Shown here: in pieces, positions 51,348 to 59,157 of the stretch
Numbering within the stretch: the stretch's first letter is position 1
Layout of the letters: the number at the start of each line of letters is the position of its first letter
Origin: Rhodocyclaceae bacterium
Lineage (GTDB): Bacteria; Pseudomonadota; Gammaproteobacteria; Burkholderiales; Rhodocyclaceae
Assembly (NCBI GenBank): GCA_028714035.1
Contig: JAQTNA010000025.1
Coordinates: forward strand, 1-59,157
Reading direction: 5' to 3'
DNA: 59,157 bases
Notes under the pieces: model-generated
The model's database searches: none
Seen by the model: only the letters and a program-made list of their open reading frames with translations
What the model was told of the DNA's origin: nothing
Program-made: the position numbers and the translations under genes

Positions 51348-52270
51348 AACCGGAAACGATCAACGAGGCCCTGTTCCAGCCCCCCCGGGGCTGGCGGCTG
51401 TGGTGGTTGGCGGCGCGGCCGCGCACCCTCTCCATGTCCCTGGCACCGGTGCTGGTGGGCAGCAGCCTCGCCTGGGCACAGGGTGCGCCGGTCGCCTGGC
51501 CGCCCCTGATCCTGGCCCTGCTGTGCGCGGTCCTGATCCAGATCGGCACCAACCTGCATAACGATTGCGCGGATTTCGAACGGGGCAACGACGGCCCACG
51601 CCGCCTGGGGCCGGTGCGCGTCACCGCCGCCGGCTGGGCCACACCGAAAGAGACTCGCAGGGCAGCCCACATCGCCTTCGGCCTGGCCACCCTCCTGGGC
51701 GCCTTCCTGGTCTGGCTGGGAGGCTGGCCCATCCTGGCGCTGGGACTGGCGTCGGTGGCTTCCGGCTACGCCTATTCCGGCGGCCCGCGGCCCATATCCC
51801 ACACCCCTCTGGGGGAACTGTTCGTGCTGGCCTTCTTCGGACTCACGGCGGTTTGCGGCAGCAGTTACCTCCAGGCTGGCCATTTCACCCTGGAAAGCGT
51901 GCCGGCCGGCCTGGGGGTGGGTGCCATCGCGGCGGCGGTGCTCATGGTGAACAACCTGCGGGACGTGGAAAACGACAGCCTGGCGGGACGGCGCACCCTG
52001 GCCGCCGTCCTGGGCCGCAGAGGGGCGCTTCTGGCCTACGCCGCCCTCCTGTTCCTGCCCTTCGCCTGCGTGCTCTGGCTCCGGCTGCTTCTGCCCGGGC
52101 ACGTCGGCGTGCTGGTGTCCTGGCTCGCCCTGCCCCTGGCCATCTCCCTGGTGCGCGCCAGCCGCCGCGCCGCCACGGGGGCCGAGATGAACGAGCTTCT
52201 GGTGCGGACTGCCCAGGCCCAGGTGCCCTTCGCCTTCCTGCTCTCCGTCGGACTGGCCAGCCCGTTTTGA
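51344..52270 (+). CDS. menA: 1,4-dihydroxy-2-naphthoate polyprenyltransferase MenA
   Basis: MenA attaches the polyprenyl tail to DHNA in the membrane. The 308-residue protein has eight to nine helices and UbiA-family aspartate motifs (NLHNDCADFERGND and NNLRDVENDSLAGRRTLA). RPRTLSMSLAPVLVG at the start is typical of MenA. ATG 51344 overlaps the ubiE stop. The 3' end converges on the narL-type gene with 21 nt between. Confidence 0.94.
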   Translation: MKPETINEALFQPPRGWRLWWLAARPRTLSMSLAPVLVGSSLAWAQGAPVAWPPLILALLCAVLIQIGTNLHNDCADFERGNDGPRRLGPVRVTAAGWATPKETRRAAHIAFGLATLLGAFLVWLGGWPILALGLASVASGYAYSGGPRPISHTPLGELFVLAFFGLTAVCGSSYLQAGHFTLESVPAGLGVGAIAAAVLMVNNLRDVENDSLAGRRTLAAVLGRRGALLAYAALLFLPFACVLWLRLLLPGHVGVLVSWLALPLAISLVRASRRAATGAEMNELLVRTAQAQVPFAFLLSVGLASPF

Positions 52271-52291
52271 GGGTCTGACCGGCTCCCCGGC

Positions 52292-52963
52292 TCAGGTGAG
52301 GGCGTGGCGGGCCTGGATGGAAACCCCGTTTTCCACGGCAAACACGGCCGCCTCGACCCGGGAACTCATGTTGAGTTTGGCCAGGATGTGGCGCACGTGC
52401 AGCTTGACCGTGTCGTGGCTGATGTTGAGCGATTTGGCGATGGCCTTGTTGCTCTTGCCCGCCGCCAGGTGGCTGAGGATTTCCCGCTCCCGCTCCGTCA
52501 GCTTGACCTGCTTGTCCTTGGGGCTTTCCTTCTGGCCGGATTGCAGCAGTTGCGCGAGCTTGAGGGCCATGGCGGGCGCCACGATCAGTTCGCCCCGGGC
52601 CGCCCGGCGTATGGAATCCAGCACGTCGTCCGGGTCCATGTCCTTCAACAGGTAGCCGCGCACCTCGGCGCGCAAGGCGGCGGCCAGATCGTCCTGGGAG
52701 TCGCTCATGGTCAGGATCACCACGGGCGTCGTGTAGCCCTTGTCGCGCAAGCGGCGCAGCAGCGTCAGGCCGTCCATGGGCGGCATGCGCAGGTCCATGA
52801 TGATGAGGTCCGGCGTTTCCCGATCGAGAATGGCCTCCGCCTCATCCGCGCTATCCGTGCCGCCGACCACGTTCATGCCCGCGCGGTGCTCCAGAAGTTC
52901 GGCCAGACCCCGTCGGCACAGGCCGTGATCATCTATCAGCAGAATCTTGGTTCTGTCATTCAT
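52292..52963 (-). CDS. narL: NarL/FixJ-family response regulator
   Basis: The 223-residue protein has a receiver domain (DDHGLCRRGL, phospho-acceptor Asp in LIIMDLRMPPMDG, Lys in YLLKDMDPDD) and a LuxR-type HTH (LTEREREILSHLAAGKSNKAIAKSLNISHDTVKLHVRHILAKL). Overall it resembles NarL/NarP. ATG 52963 overlaps the kinase stop by 4 nt. Nitrate/nitrite control of the adjacent nos and men genes is inferred from context. Confidence 0.88.
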   Translation of the reverse strand: MNDRTKILLIDDHGLCRRGLAELLEHRAGMNVVGGTDSADEAEAILDRETPDLIIMDLRMPPMDGLTLLRRLRDKGYTTPVVILTMSDSQDDLAAALRAEVRGYLLKDMDPDDVLDSIRRAARGELIVAPAMALKLAQLLQSGQKESPKDKQVKLTEREREILSHLAAGKSNKAIAKSLNISHDTVKLHVRHILAKLNMSSRVEAAVFAVENGVSIQARHALT

Positions 52964-54165
52964 GTCCGAGCCTCTTTGCGCCGAGTGGTCGCGGGAAATT
53001 GCAGCAGCAGGCGCGTGCCTTGGTCACGGCTGCTCTCGATATGCACATCGCCACCCAGGCGCTGTGCGCGTTCACGCATGATATTCAAGCCGTAATGGCC
53101 ATGGTCGGAGTCGCCGCCCTCGCCCGGGCCAGCCAGTCCGACTCCATCATCCTCCACCAGAATCTCGTAGCGGCCGTCGTTGCGCGACAGCGTGACGCGT
53201 CCGTGCCGGGCGCGCGCATGCTTCACGACATTGGCCAGGGCCTCGCGCACGATATGGAGAATCTGCATCTCCTGCTCCGCCGGCAGCTTCAGGTCGGGCA
53301 GTTGATTATCGAAGGCCAGTTCCACTCCGCCCAGGCCATCCATGCCTGAAATTTCGGTGCGCAGGGCGTGGAGCAGGCCCTCGGGATCCATGGCGGTGCG
53401 GAACTGGGTGATGAGCTCCCGCACACGGCCGTGAGCCACCGAGAGGGAATCCTCGATCTCCCCCACGTACTTCTCGGCCCGGTCACTGTTTTCCTGTTGC
53501 AGGGCATCGCGCAGCAGCGTGGCACGCATGCGCATGCAAGCGAGGTTCTGGGCCAGGCTGTCGTGCACCTCGTTGGCGAGCAACTGCCGCTCCTGCATCA
53601 GGGTGGCGCACAGATGGTTCTGCATGCGCAGGCTGTTTTCATGGGCGCGGCGGGTGCTTTCCAGGGCGAGCCCCAGCACTTCCCCGAGCGCCCCCAGCAG
53701 AGGCGCGATGCTTGGCGGCAATTCCTGCCCCGGGGCAAAGAACAGGGCCAATACGCCGCAACGCTCGCCCCGGAATTCCAGGCCGGTGACGTAGGCGCCG
53801 AGTGCCGGCGTACCGGGCATGGCCGGCAGCAGGCGGGAGCAGAGACAGACACCGGCCACCCCGGCGCCGCACTCATCGGTGCATTCCGCGCAGAGGTCAT
53901 TCAGCAACGCCTCCGACGGCCCCGTCAGGCTGAGCTTGCCGGAATGGGCAACCAGCGCGGGTTTTCCGGTGCGCGGATGCAGGAAGCAAACGATCCCGCC
54001 TGTTCCGCCGCTCACGGCCATCGTCGCACTCAGCAGCCGCTCCAGGGGAGCCAGAAACTCCTCCCCGCTGACCAGATCTGCCAGATGCGCCGGGTCCGGC
54101 GGATTGGGGGCGCCGGTAACCCGTGAGCGGTTGGGGCGCCGCGCCTGTCCGGGGCAGGGCTCCAT
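52960..54165 (-). CDS. soluble NarX-like histidine kinase with cysteine-rich GAF-type domain
   Basis: The 401-residue protein has no membrane segment. Residues 30-190 look like a GAF sensor domain holding a cysteine cluster (Cys92, 95, 99, 107, 109 in LCAECTDECGAGVAGVCLC). The HisKA_3 dimerisation box (NEVHDSLAQNLACMRMRATLL) and an HATPase domain (REALANVVKHARARH, EDDGVGLAG) follow. The lack of membrane helices and P-box distinguishes it from classic NarX. The cysteines could hold an Fe-S cluster, zinc or a thiol switch. ATG 54165 follows AGGAGACC. Confidence 0.85.
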   Translation of the reverse strand: MEPCPGQARRPNRSRVTGAPNPPDPAHLADLVSGEEFLAPLERLLSATMAVSGGTGGIVCFLHPRTGKPALVAHSGKLSLTGPSEALLNDLCAECTDECGAGVAGVCLCSRLLPAMPGTPALGAYVTGLEFRGERCGVLALFFAPGQELPPSIAPLLGALGEVLGLALESTRRAHENSLRMQNHLCATLMQERQLLANEVHDSLAQNLACMRMRATLLRDALQQENSDRAEKYVGEIEDSLSVAHGRVRELITQFRTAMDPEGLLHALRTEISGMDGLGGVELAFDNQLPDLKLPAEQEMQILHIVREALANVVKHARARHGRVTLSRNDGRYEILVEDDGVGLAGPGEGGDSDHGHYGLNIMRERAQRLGGDVHIESSRDQGTRLLLQFPATTRRKEART

Positions 54166-54451
54166 CTTGTGGTCTCCTAGAAACTGTATCAGCGAGTATG
54201 CCGATAGCGGGTACAGACTGCCCCCGCTCCGGAGCTTATTAGAATTTGCTGATTCGCCCCGGATTTTGCCTTTTCCCAGGGCAAAGTGCAACCCGGACAT
54301 GACCCTGACGGGTAGTACGGTATCGCCAGTCAATCGCCGGCATGGGGGAGGAGGCATACTCCCGTGGAGGGATGGGGAGGTCCAGAGCTTTGTGCCAAGC
54401 TCCCGGCCCTTGTCTCCTCCCTTGCCCCTCCCTTGCCCCTCGCCCATTGCC
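54166..54451. other. divergent intergenic region, narX-type kinase / DUF3050 gene
   Basis: This 286-bp spacer holds no supported gene. It has an AT-richer stretch at 54236-54254, a possible TAATAA element on the minus strand there, and purine/pyrimidine-rich tracts (CTCCCTTGCCCCTC) before the plus-strand gene. No clear FNR-like box was seen. Confidence 0.5.
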
Positions 54452-55228
54452 ATGAGCACGAATTCCCTTCCCTGGCATGATCTGGATGATCTGCGCACGC
54501 GCCTGAACGAACACCCCGTCTATGGCTTGTTGCAAACGGAGTCCGACCTGCGCCGGTTCATGTCCCACCACATCTACTCCGTCTGGGACTTCATGTCCCT
54601 GGTGAAGACCCTGCAGGCGGCCGTGGCGCCGACCCGGGTGCCCTGGGTGCCGCTTGGCGACCCGTCGGTGCGCCGCTTCATCAACGAGATCGTCATGGAA
54701 GAGGAGTCCGACCTCGGCTTGCCCGAGAGCGGCGGGCCCGAGTTTCTCAGCCACTTCGAACTGTATTGCGCCGCCATGGGCGAGGTGGGCAGCGACCCCT
54801 CCCGCGCCCTGGCCTTCGTGCATCTGGCCGCCTCCCGGCCCATCGCCGAGGCACTGAGGGAGGGCGACGTACCCGAGCCGGCAAGAGCCTTCATGGGCAC
54901 CACCTTTGGTTTCATCGCCACCGGCAAGCCCCACCTCGCTGCGGCGGCCCTGGCCCTGGGGCGGGAACACGTCATTCCCGCCATGTTCCGGCGCTTTCTG
55001 GGTAAACTGGGTGTAACCGAGGAGCAGGCGCCCATGTTTCACTACTACCTGAAGCGCCACATTCACCTGGACGAAGATTTCCACGCCCCCCTGTCCCTGC
55101 GCCTCCTGGAATCCCTGTGCGCCGGCGACGGGGAAAAACTGGCGGAGGCCCATGCGGCGGCAGAGGCTGCGCTGGAAGCCCGCATCCGTTTCTGGGACGG
55201 GGTGGCCGCCGCCATCGCCGCCCGATAG
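54452..55228 (+). CDS. DUF3050 family protein (haem-oxygenase-like fold)
   Basis: The 258-residue cytosolic, mostly helical protein matches the DUF3050 pattern: LNEHPVYGLLQTESDLRRFMSHHIYSVWDFMSLVKTLQ, WVPLGDPSVRRFINEIVMEEESDLG, FHYYLKRHIHLDEDFHAPLS. Conserved His/Glu residues (HHIYSVWDF, EIVMEEES, HIHLDEDFH) suggest a di-metal site as in haem-oxygenase-like di-iron proteins. The reaction is unknown. ATG 54452 is used because the homology begins there. It is 13 nt upstream of the S24 gene. Confidence 0.8.
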   Translation: MSTNSLPWHDLDDLRTRLNEHPVYGLLQTESDLRRFMSHHIYSVWDFMSLVKTLQAAVAPTRVPWVPLGDPSVRRFINEIVMEEESDLGLPESGGPEFLSHFELYCAAMGEVGSDPSRALAFVHLAASRPIAEALREGDVPEPARAFMGTTFGFIATGKPHLAAAALALGREHVIPAMFRRFLGKLGVTEEQAPMFHYYLKRHIHLDEDFHAPLSLRLLESLCAGDGEKLAEAHAAAEAALEARIRFWDGVAAAIAAR

Positions 55229-55241
55229 GAAGGCATTCATC

Positions 55242-55607
55242 ATGGCTGGCAAGTTTCCCATCCCCGTGGTTCCCGCCGGATCGGAGGGGAGCGACTCTTC
55301 CTGCGAGGGCGCGGAATCCTTCGCCCTCATGGTGCTCGGCGACTCCATGCTGCCCGAGTTCGAAGAACGCGACATCGTCATCATCGAGCCCGGCGGGCTG
55401 GTGAAACACGGTTCTTTCGTCCTGGCCTTCGTGGACGAGGAGTGGACCATGCGGCAACTGGTGCGGGACGGCGAAGGCTGGGTTTTGCAGGCGCTCAATC
55501 CCTTCTACCCCTCCCAGCCCATCGCCAGCCTCGATTGCATACGGGGCGTGATCATCCAGAAGGCCAAGCCCGGCCGCCGGAAGGCCTCCAAGTCCTACGT
55601 GGACTGA
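55242..55607 (+). CDS. LexA/UmuD-type S24 peptidase-fold protein, HTH absent
   Basis: The 121-residue protein is only the C-terminal S24 fold: the nucleophile segment LGDSMLPEF (Ser35), DIVIIEPGG, and VDEEWTMRQLVR where the catalytic lysine of LexA/UmuD (usually VKRL) is Arg71. It has no DNA-binding domain. If the alignment is right, self-cleavage would be impaired, and the fold may serve as a binding module. AGGAAGG precedes ATG 55242. It appears co-transcribed with the DUF3050 gene. Confidence 0.8.
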   Translation: MAGKFPIPVVPAGSEGSDSSCEGAESFALMVLGDSMLPEFEERDIVIIEPGGLVKHGSFVLAFVDEEWTMRQLVRDGEGWVLQALNPFYPSQPIASLDCIRGVIIQKAKPGRRKASKSYVD

Positions 55608-55614
55608 AACGGCC

Positions 55615-55689
55615 GTGAGCGGTGAGGAGTAAGCGGTAAGCATCTCCGATCCGGGTGGAAATAGCGGAACATCCGCTCACCGCTTACGG
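55615..55689. repeat. tandem-word inverted repeat, family D copy 3
   Basis: The left arm has GTGAGCGGTGAGGAGTAAGCGG words and the right arm CCGCTCACCGCTTAC, about 30 nt apart. It begins 7 nt after the S24-fold gene and may end its transcript. Confidence 0.75.
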
Positions 55690-55776
55690 TTTGTCGTTTG
55701 GCCTGCCTGTGGCAGAATCCTTTCAGGCCGCGCGCCCGCGCAGTCCGAGCTTTTCGATTTCCTGCCGGGAGGCACC

Positions 55777-57126
55777 GTGCGCCCTCGTCTCCGCCGCAAG
55801 CTGTCCGAATATTCCCTGCGCGACCTGCTGGTCGTCGCCCTGCCCATCCTGCTGGTGATCCTGGCCGGATTCTGGCTCGCCTCCCGCTTCATCAAGCCGG
55901 CACCGCCGGACACCCTGACCATTACGACCGGCGCCGAAGGCGCCGCCTACCAGTATTACGCCGCCCGCTACAAGGCAATCCTGGCCAGGAATGGCATCAA
56001 GCTCCAGGAACTTCGCTCCGAAGGCTCCGTGGAGAACCTGCGTCGCCTGAGGGATGGCAACTTCACCGTGGACGTGGGTCTGGTGCAGGGGGGCACGGCA
56101 GCCGGCATGGACACGGAGGGTCTGGTTTCCCTGGGCAGCCTTTGCCCGGAACCGGTCTGGGTATTCTATCGGGGCAAGGAGACTCTGGACCGGCTGACGC
56201 AACTCAAGGGCAAGCGCGTCGCCGTCGGCGTGGATGGCAGCGGTACCCGGCAACTGGCGCTCCTGCTGCTGGAGGCCAACGGCATCAAGGGCGAGCCCAC
56301 CCACCTGGTGCCCGTCGGCGGCCTGGCGGCCGCGGCGGCCTTGATCAAAGGCGACGTGGACGCGGTCATGCTGGTGGGCGCCCCACGCTCCGGGGCGGTC
56401 TGGACTCTGCTCTACAGCGAGGGGGTGAAGATCATGAGTTTTTCCCAGGCCGAGGCCTATACGCGGCGCTACCCCTTCCTCTCGAAGGATGTATTGCCGG
56501 CGGGGGGCATTGATTTCGTGCGCAACATCCCGGATCGGGACATTTCCCTGGTCTCCGCCACGGCAACCCTCGTGGCGCGGGAAGACACCCACCCGGCGCT
56601 CATCAACCTGCTGATGCAGGCTGCCAACGAAGTACACAGCCGCCCCGGCCTTTTCCAGAAGGCGCATGAATATCCGAACGCCACCCCGGTGGACTTCGAA
56701 CTGAGCAAGGACGCGGAGCATTACTTCAAGTCCGGGCCACCGCTCCTGCAACGCTACCTGCCCTTCTGGGCCGCGACCCTGGTGGACCGGACCATGGTCA
56801 TGCTCATACCGATCATCGCCCTGCTCCTGCCTCTGCTGAAGATCGCCCCCGGCCTCTACACCTGGCGCGTGAAGAGCCGCATCTTCCGCTATTACGGAGA
56901 GCTGATGTTCCTGGAAGCGGAGATGGAGAGCGACTTCTCGCGCCGCACGCCGGAGGAGTGGCGCACGCAGCTGACCCGGCTGGAAAATCTGGCGCGGCAC
57001 CTGCCCACACCCCGGTCCTTCATGGATCAGCTCTATACCCTGCGCAGCCACATAGAGATGGTGCGAGCCACCCTGGAACGCCTGAGCGCGCAGGCAATAC
57101 CCGGCGCGGACGATATTTCGGCCTGA
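55777..57126 (+). CDS. TAXI-family TRAP transporter solute receptor, membrane-anchored
   Basis: The 449-residue protein has an N-terminal membrane helix (VVALPILLVILAGFWLA), a TAXI substrate-binding domain (TITTGAEGAAYQYYAARYKAILARNG, LRRLRDGNFTVDVGLVQGGTA, KGKRVAVGVDGSGTRQLALLLLEANG) and a second helix near residue 350 (LIPIIALLLPLLKIAPGLY) followed by about 90 charged, helical cytosolic residues. No TRAP permease genes are adjacent, so it may act as a sensor or work with a distant permease. GTG 55777 is the start; no ATG fits. Confidence 0.82.
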   Translation: MRPRLRRKLSEYSLRDLLVVALPILLVILAGFWLASRFIKPAPPDTLTITTGAEGAAYQYYAARYKAILARNGIKLQELRSEGSVENLRRLRDGNFTVDVGLVQGGTAAGMDTEGLVSLGSLCPEPVWVFYRGKETLDRLTQLKGKRVAVGVDGSGTRQLALLLLEANGIKGEPTHLVPVGGLAAAAALIKGDVDAVMLVGAPRSGAVWTLLYSEGVKIMSFSQAEAYTRRYPFLSKDVLPAGGIDFVRNIPDRDISLVSATATLVAREDTHPALINLLMQAANEVHSRPGLFQKAHEYPNATPVDFELSKDAEHYFKSGPPLLQRYLPFWAATLVDRTMVMLIPIIALLLPLLKIAPGLYTWRVKSRIFRYYGELMFLEAEMESDFSRRTPEEWRTQLTRLENLARHLPTPRSFMDQLYTLRSHIEMVRATLERLSAQAIPGADDISA

Positions 57127-57141
57127 CGGTCCGCGCAGAGC

Positions 57142-57627
57142 CTAGAGACGCCGTATCTTTTCCAGCAACGCGGTCGTGGAGCGATCAACCTCGAAGGGGA
57201 TGGATACGACCCTGCCGCCCCAGGCCTGAACCTCGGGCGCGCCGACGATACGCGCCACGGGCCAGTCTCCGCCCTTCACCAGCACGTCCGGCCGGCAGTC
57301 CAGGACACGGGCGATGGGCGTATCCTCGTCGAACCAGGTCACGAGGCTCACGCACTCCAGGGCCGCCATCACCACCAGGCGGTCTTCCAGGGCATTGAGC
57401 GGGCGATCATCGCCCTTGCCCAGGCGCTTCACCGAGGCGTCGGTATTGAGCGCCACCACCAGGCTCGCCCCCAGTGCCCGGGCCTGGGCCAGGTAGGTGA
57501 CGTGCCCCCGGTGCAGGATGTCAAAGCAGCCGTTGGTAAACACCAGGGGCCGTGGCAGGGCGGCGAGGCTCGCGGCCAGCCGGTCCGGGGCGCAGATCTT
57601 AGCCTGAAATGCGGGCGGGGCAAACAT
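57142..57627 (-). CDS. rfaE2: D-glycero-beta-D-manno-heptose 1-phosphate adenylyltransferase
   Basis: The enzyme makes ADP-heptose precursor for LPS core. The 161-residue nucleotidyltransferase has TNGCFDILHRGHVTYLAQA (HxGH motif), LNTDASVKRLGKGDDRPLN and VDRSTTALLEKI. It is the free-standing C-terminal half of HldE (RfaE2). Its ATG overlaps the dolP stop by one base (TGATG). gmhA/diaA is two genes upstream. Confidence 0.93.
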   Translation of the reverse strand: MFAPPAFQAKICAPDRLAASLAALPRPLVFTNGCFDILHRGHVTYLAQARALGASLVVALNTDASVKRLGKGDDRPLNALEDRLVVMAALECVSLVTWFDEDTPIARVLDCRPDVLVKGGDWPVARIVGAPEVQAWGGRVVSIPFEVDRSTTALLEKIRRL

Positions 57628-58289
57628 CACGGCGCAGGCTTGCTCCCGCTCTTGTCCGCATCGGCCTTTTCCGGGGGACGACGGTCCAGCTCCCATGCCT
57701 TTTCCCGGGTCACGTATTCGAACACCCGGACCACCTTTTGCACACCACCGGTGGTGCTGGCGATCTCCGAGGCCCGGTCCCCCTCCCTCTGGGTCACCAT
57801 GCCCATGAGGTAAACCGTGCCGCCTTCGGTCACGACCTTCACCACGTGGGCCGGGAAGGTATTGCTGTCAATGAAGCGGGCCTTGATCTTGCCGGTCAGG
57901 AAGGTGTCGTTGCTGCGGGAACCCAGCGAACTGATCCCGGCGATCTGCGCCTCGTTCGTCACGCTACGCACATTCTCCACGCCGGCAACGATGGCTGCCA
58001 GTTCATCCTTCGACGCCTGGTCGGGGGCCTCGCCCGTAATCAGCACGTTGCGGTTGAAACTGGTGACATTGACGTGCACCTTGCCGTGAAAACGCTCCTC
58101 GATGCGATTCATGGCCTTGAACTCTATCCCCTCATCCTCGACATACGTACCGGAAGTGCGCCGGTCGGAGATCATCAGGGCGGTGGCACCGGCTCCCACC
58201 GCGACGGCGGGAACGCAACCCTGAAGGGCGGGTAGGCAGATCGCGACGAGGGCTGCAACGGCGAGGCTCCTGGGCTTGGCTAGTTTCAT
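57627..58289 (-). CDS. dolP: BON-domain outer-membrane lipoprotein DolP
   Basis: The 220-residue lipoprotein has a signal peptide ending in LQGC (lipidation Cys) and two BON domains (about residues 45-110 and 120-190: NRNVLITGEAPDQASKDELAAIVAGVENVRSVTNE and TEGGTVYLMGMVTQREGDRASEIASTTGGVQKVVRVFEYV). It is known in E. coli as DolP (YraP), an envelope-integrity factor near division sites. The diaA-dolP order is as in E. coli. ATG 58289 starts the signal peptide. The C-terminal tail is Lys/Pro-rich. Confidence 0.9.
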   Translation of the reverse strand: MKLAKPRSLAVAALVAICLPALQGCVPAVAVGAGATALMISDRRTSGTYVEDEGIEFKAMNRIEERFHGKVHVNVTSFNRNVLITGEAPDQASKDELAAIVAGVENVRSVTNEAQIAGISSLGSRSNDTFLTGKIKARFIDSNTFPAHVVKVVTEGGTVYLMGMVTQREGDRASEIASTTGGVQKVVRVFEYVTREKAWELDRRPPEKADADKSGSKPAP

Positions 58290-58290
58290 T

Positions 58291-59157
<867 letters not shown>

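Noticed and set aside
55242-55607. Prophage CI/LexA repressor
   Set aside because: No HTH domain and no phage genes in the window; only the S24 fold is present.

Overview
The window is a high-GC (about 67% in lines I sampled) bacterial chromosome segment, most likely from a denitrifying betaproteobacterium (Rhodocyclales/Nitrosomonadales type; an inference from SecB, LipB/LipA, DolP/DiaA, the cytochromes and the style of the intergenic repeats). No rRNA, tRNA, CRISPR array, transposase or phage gene was seen. Coding density is high and many genes overlap by 4 bp (ATGA/GTGA).

Layout. 0.2-5.2 kb: the molybdenum subunit of an NAD-type formate dehydrogenase, fdhD and a class V aminotransferase. 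5.3-6.7 kb: an exonuclease/GIY-YIG fusion. 6.9-12.9 kb: a lower-GC block (50-53% in three sampled lines) holding a histidine kinase, an NtrC-type sigma54 activator, a near-perfect -24/-12 promoter, an outer-membrane porin with an N-terminal haem c site, a dihaem cytochrome and a NapC/NirT tetrahaem quinol dehydrogenase. Together these look like a regulated electron conduit across the envelope. 13.2-17.2 kb: dacC-dat-ybeD-lipB-lipA. 17.3-20.6 kb: a sulfotransferase, an APS kinase and a flippase-like protein. 20.8-28.4 kb: gpsA, an SH3 protein, secB, grxC, rhodanese, an ArsR regulator, an EnvC-like protein, a CtpA protease, a hypothetical protein and a MoeB/ThiF-family gene.

28.3-54.2 kb forms an anaerobic respiration block. 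menB-C-E-F-D run on the minus strand. Next come two oxidase-type small subunits (NorE- and NorF-like), an unusual hemerythrin-PAS-Crp fusion regulator and a FixH-like protein, and then a divergent clade II nitrous oxide reductase cluster (Sec-type nosZ, two c-type cytochromes, nosB, D, G, H, F, L, Y, a TlpA-like protein, a Sco protein). It continues into ubiE/menG and menA and ends at a convergent narL/narX-type pair. FNR/DNR-like boxes (TTGAY-TCCC-GTCAA) lie before nosZ and before the dihaem cytochrome gene. The likely logic is that menaquinol made by the Men enzymes feeds NosG/H, the cytochromes and NosZ, under control of an NO/O2/nitrate-responsive regulator layer.

54.4-58.9 kb: a DUF3050-like protein, a LexA-type S24 fold protein, a TAXI-type receptor, rfaE2, dolP and gmhA/diaA. 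The window ends in a 14-bp-arm inverted repeat.

The window is also dense in short intergenic repeats of several families (hairpins and tandem-word blocks), and some of these supply start or stop codons of flanking genes.
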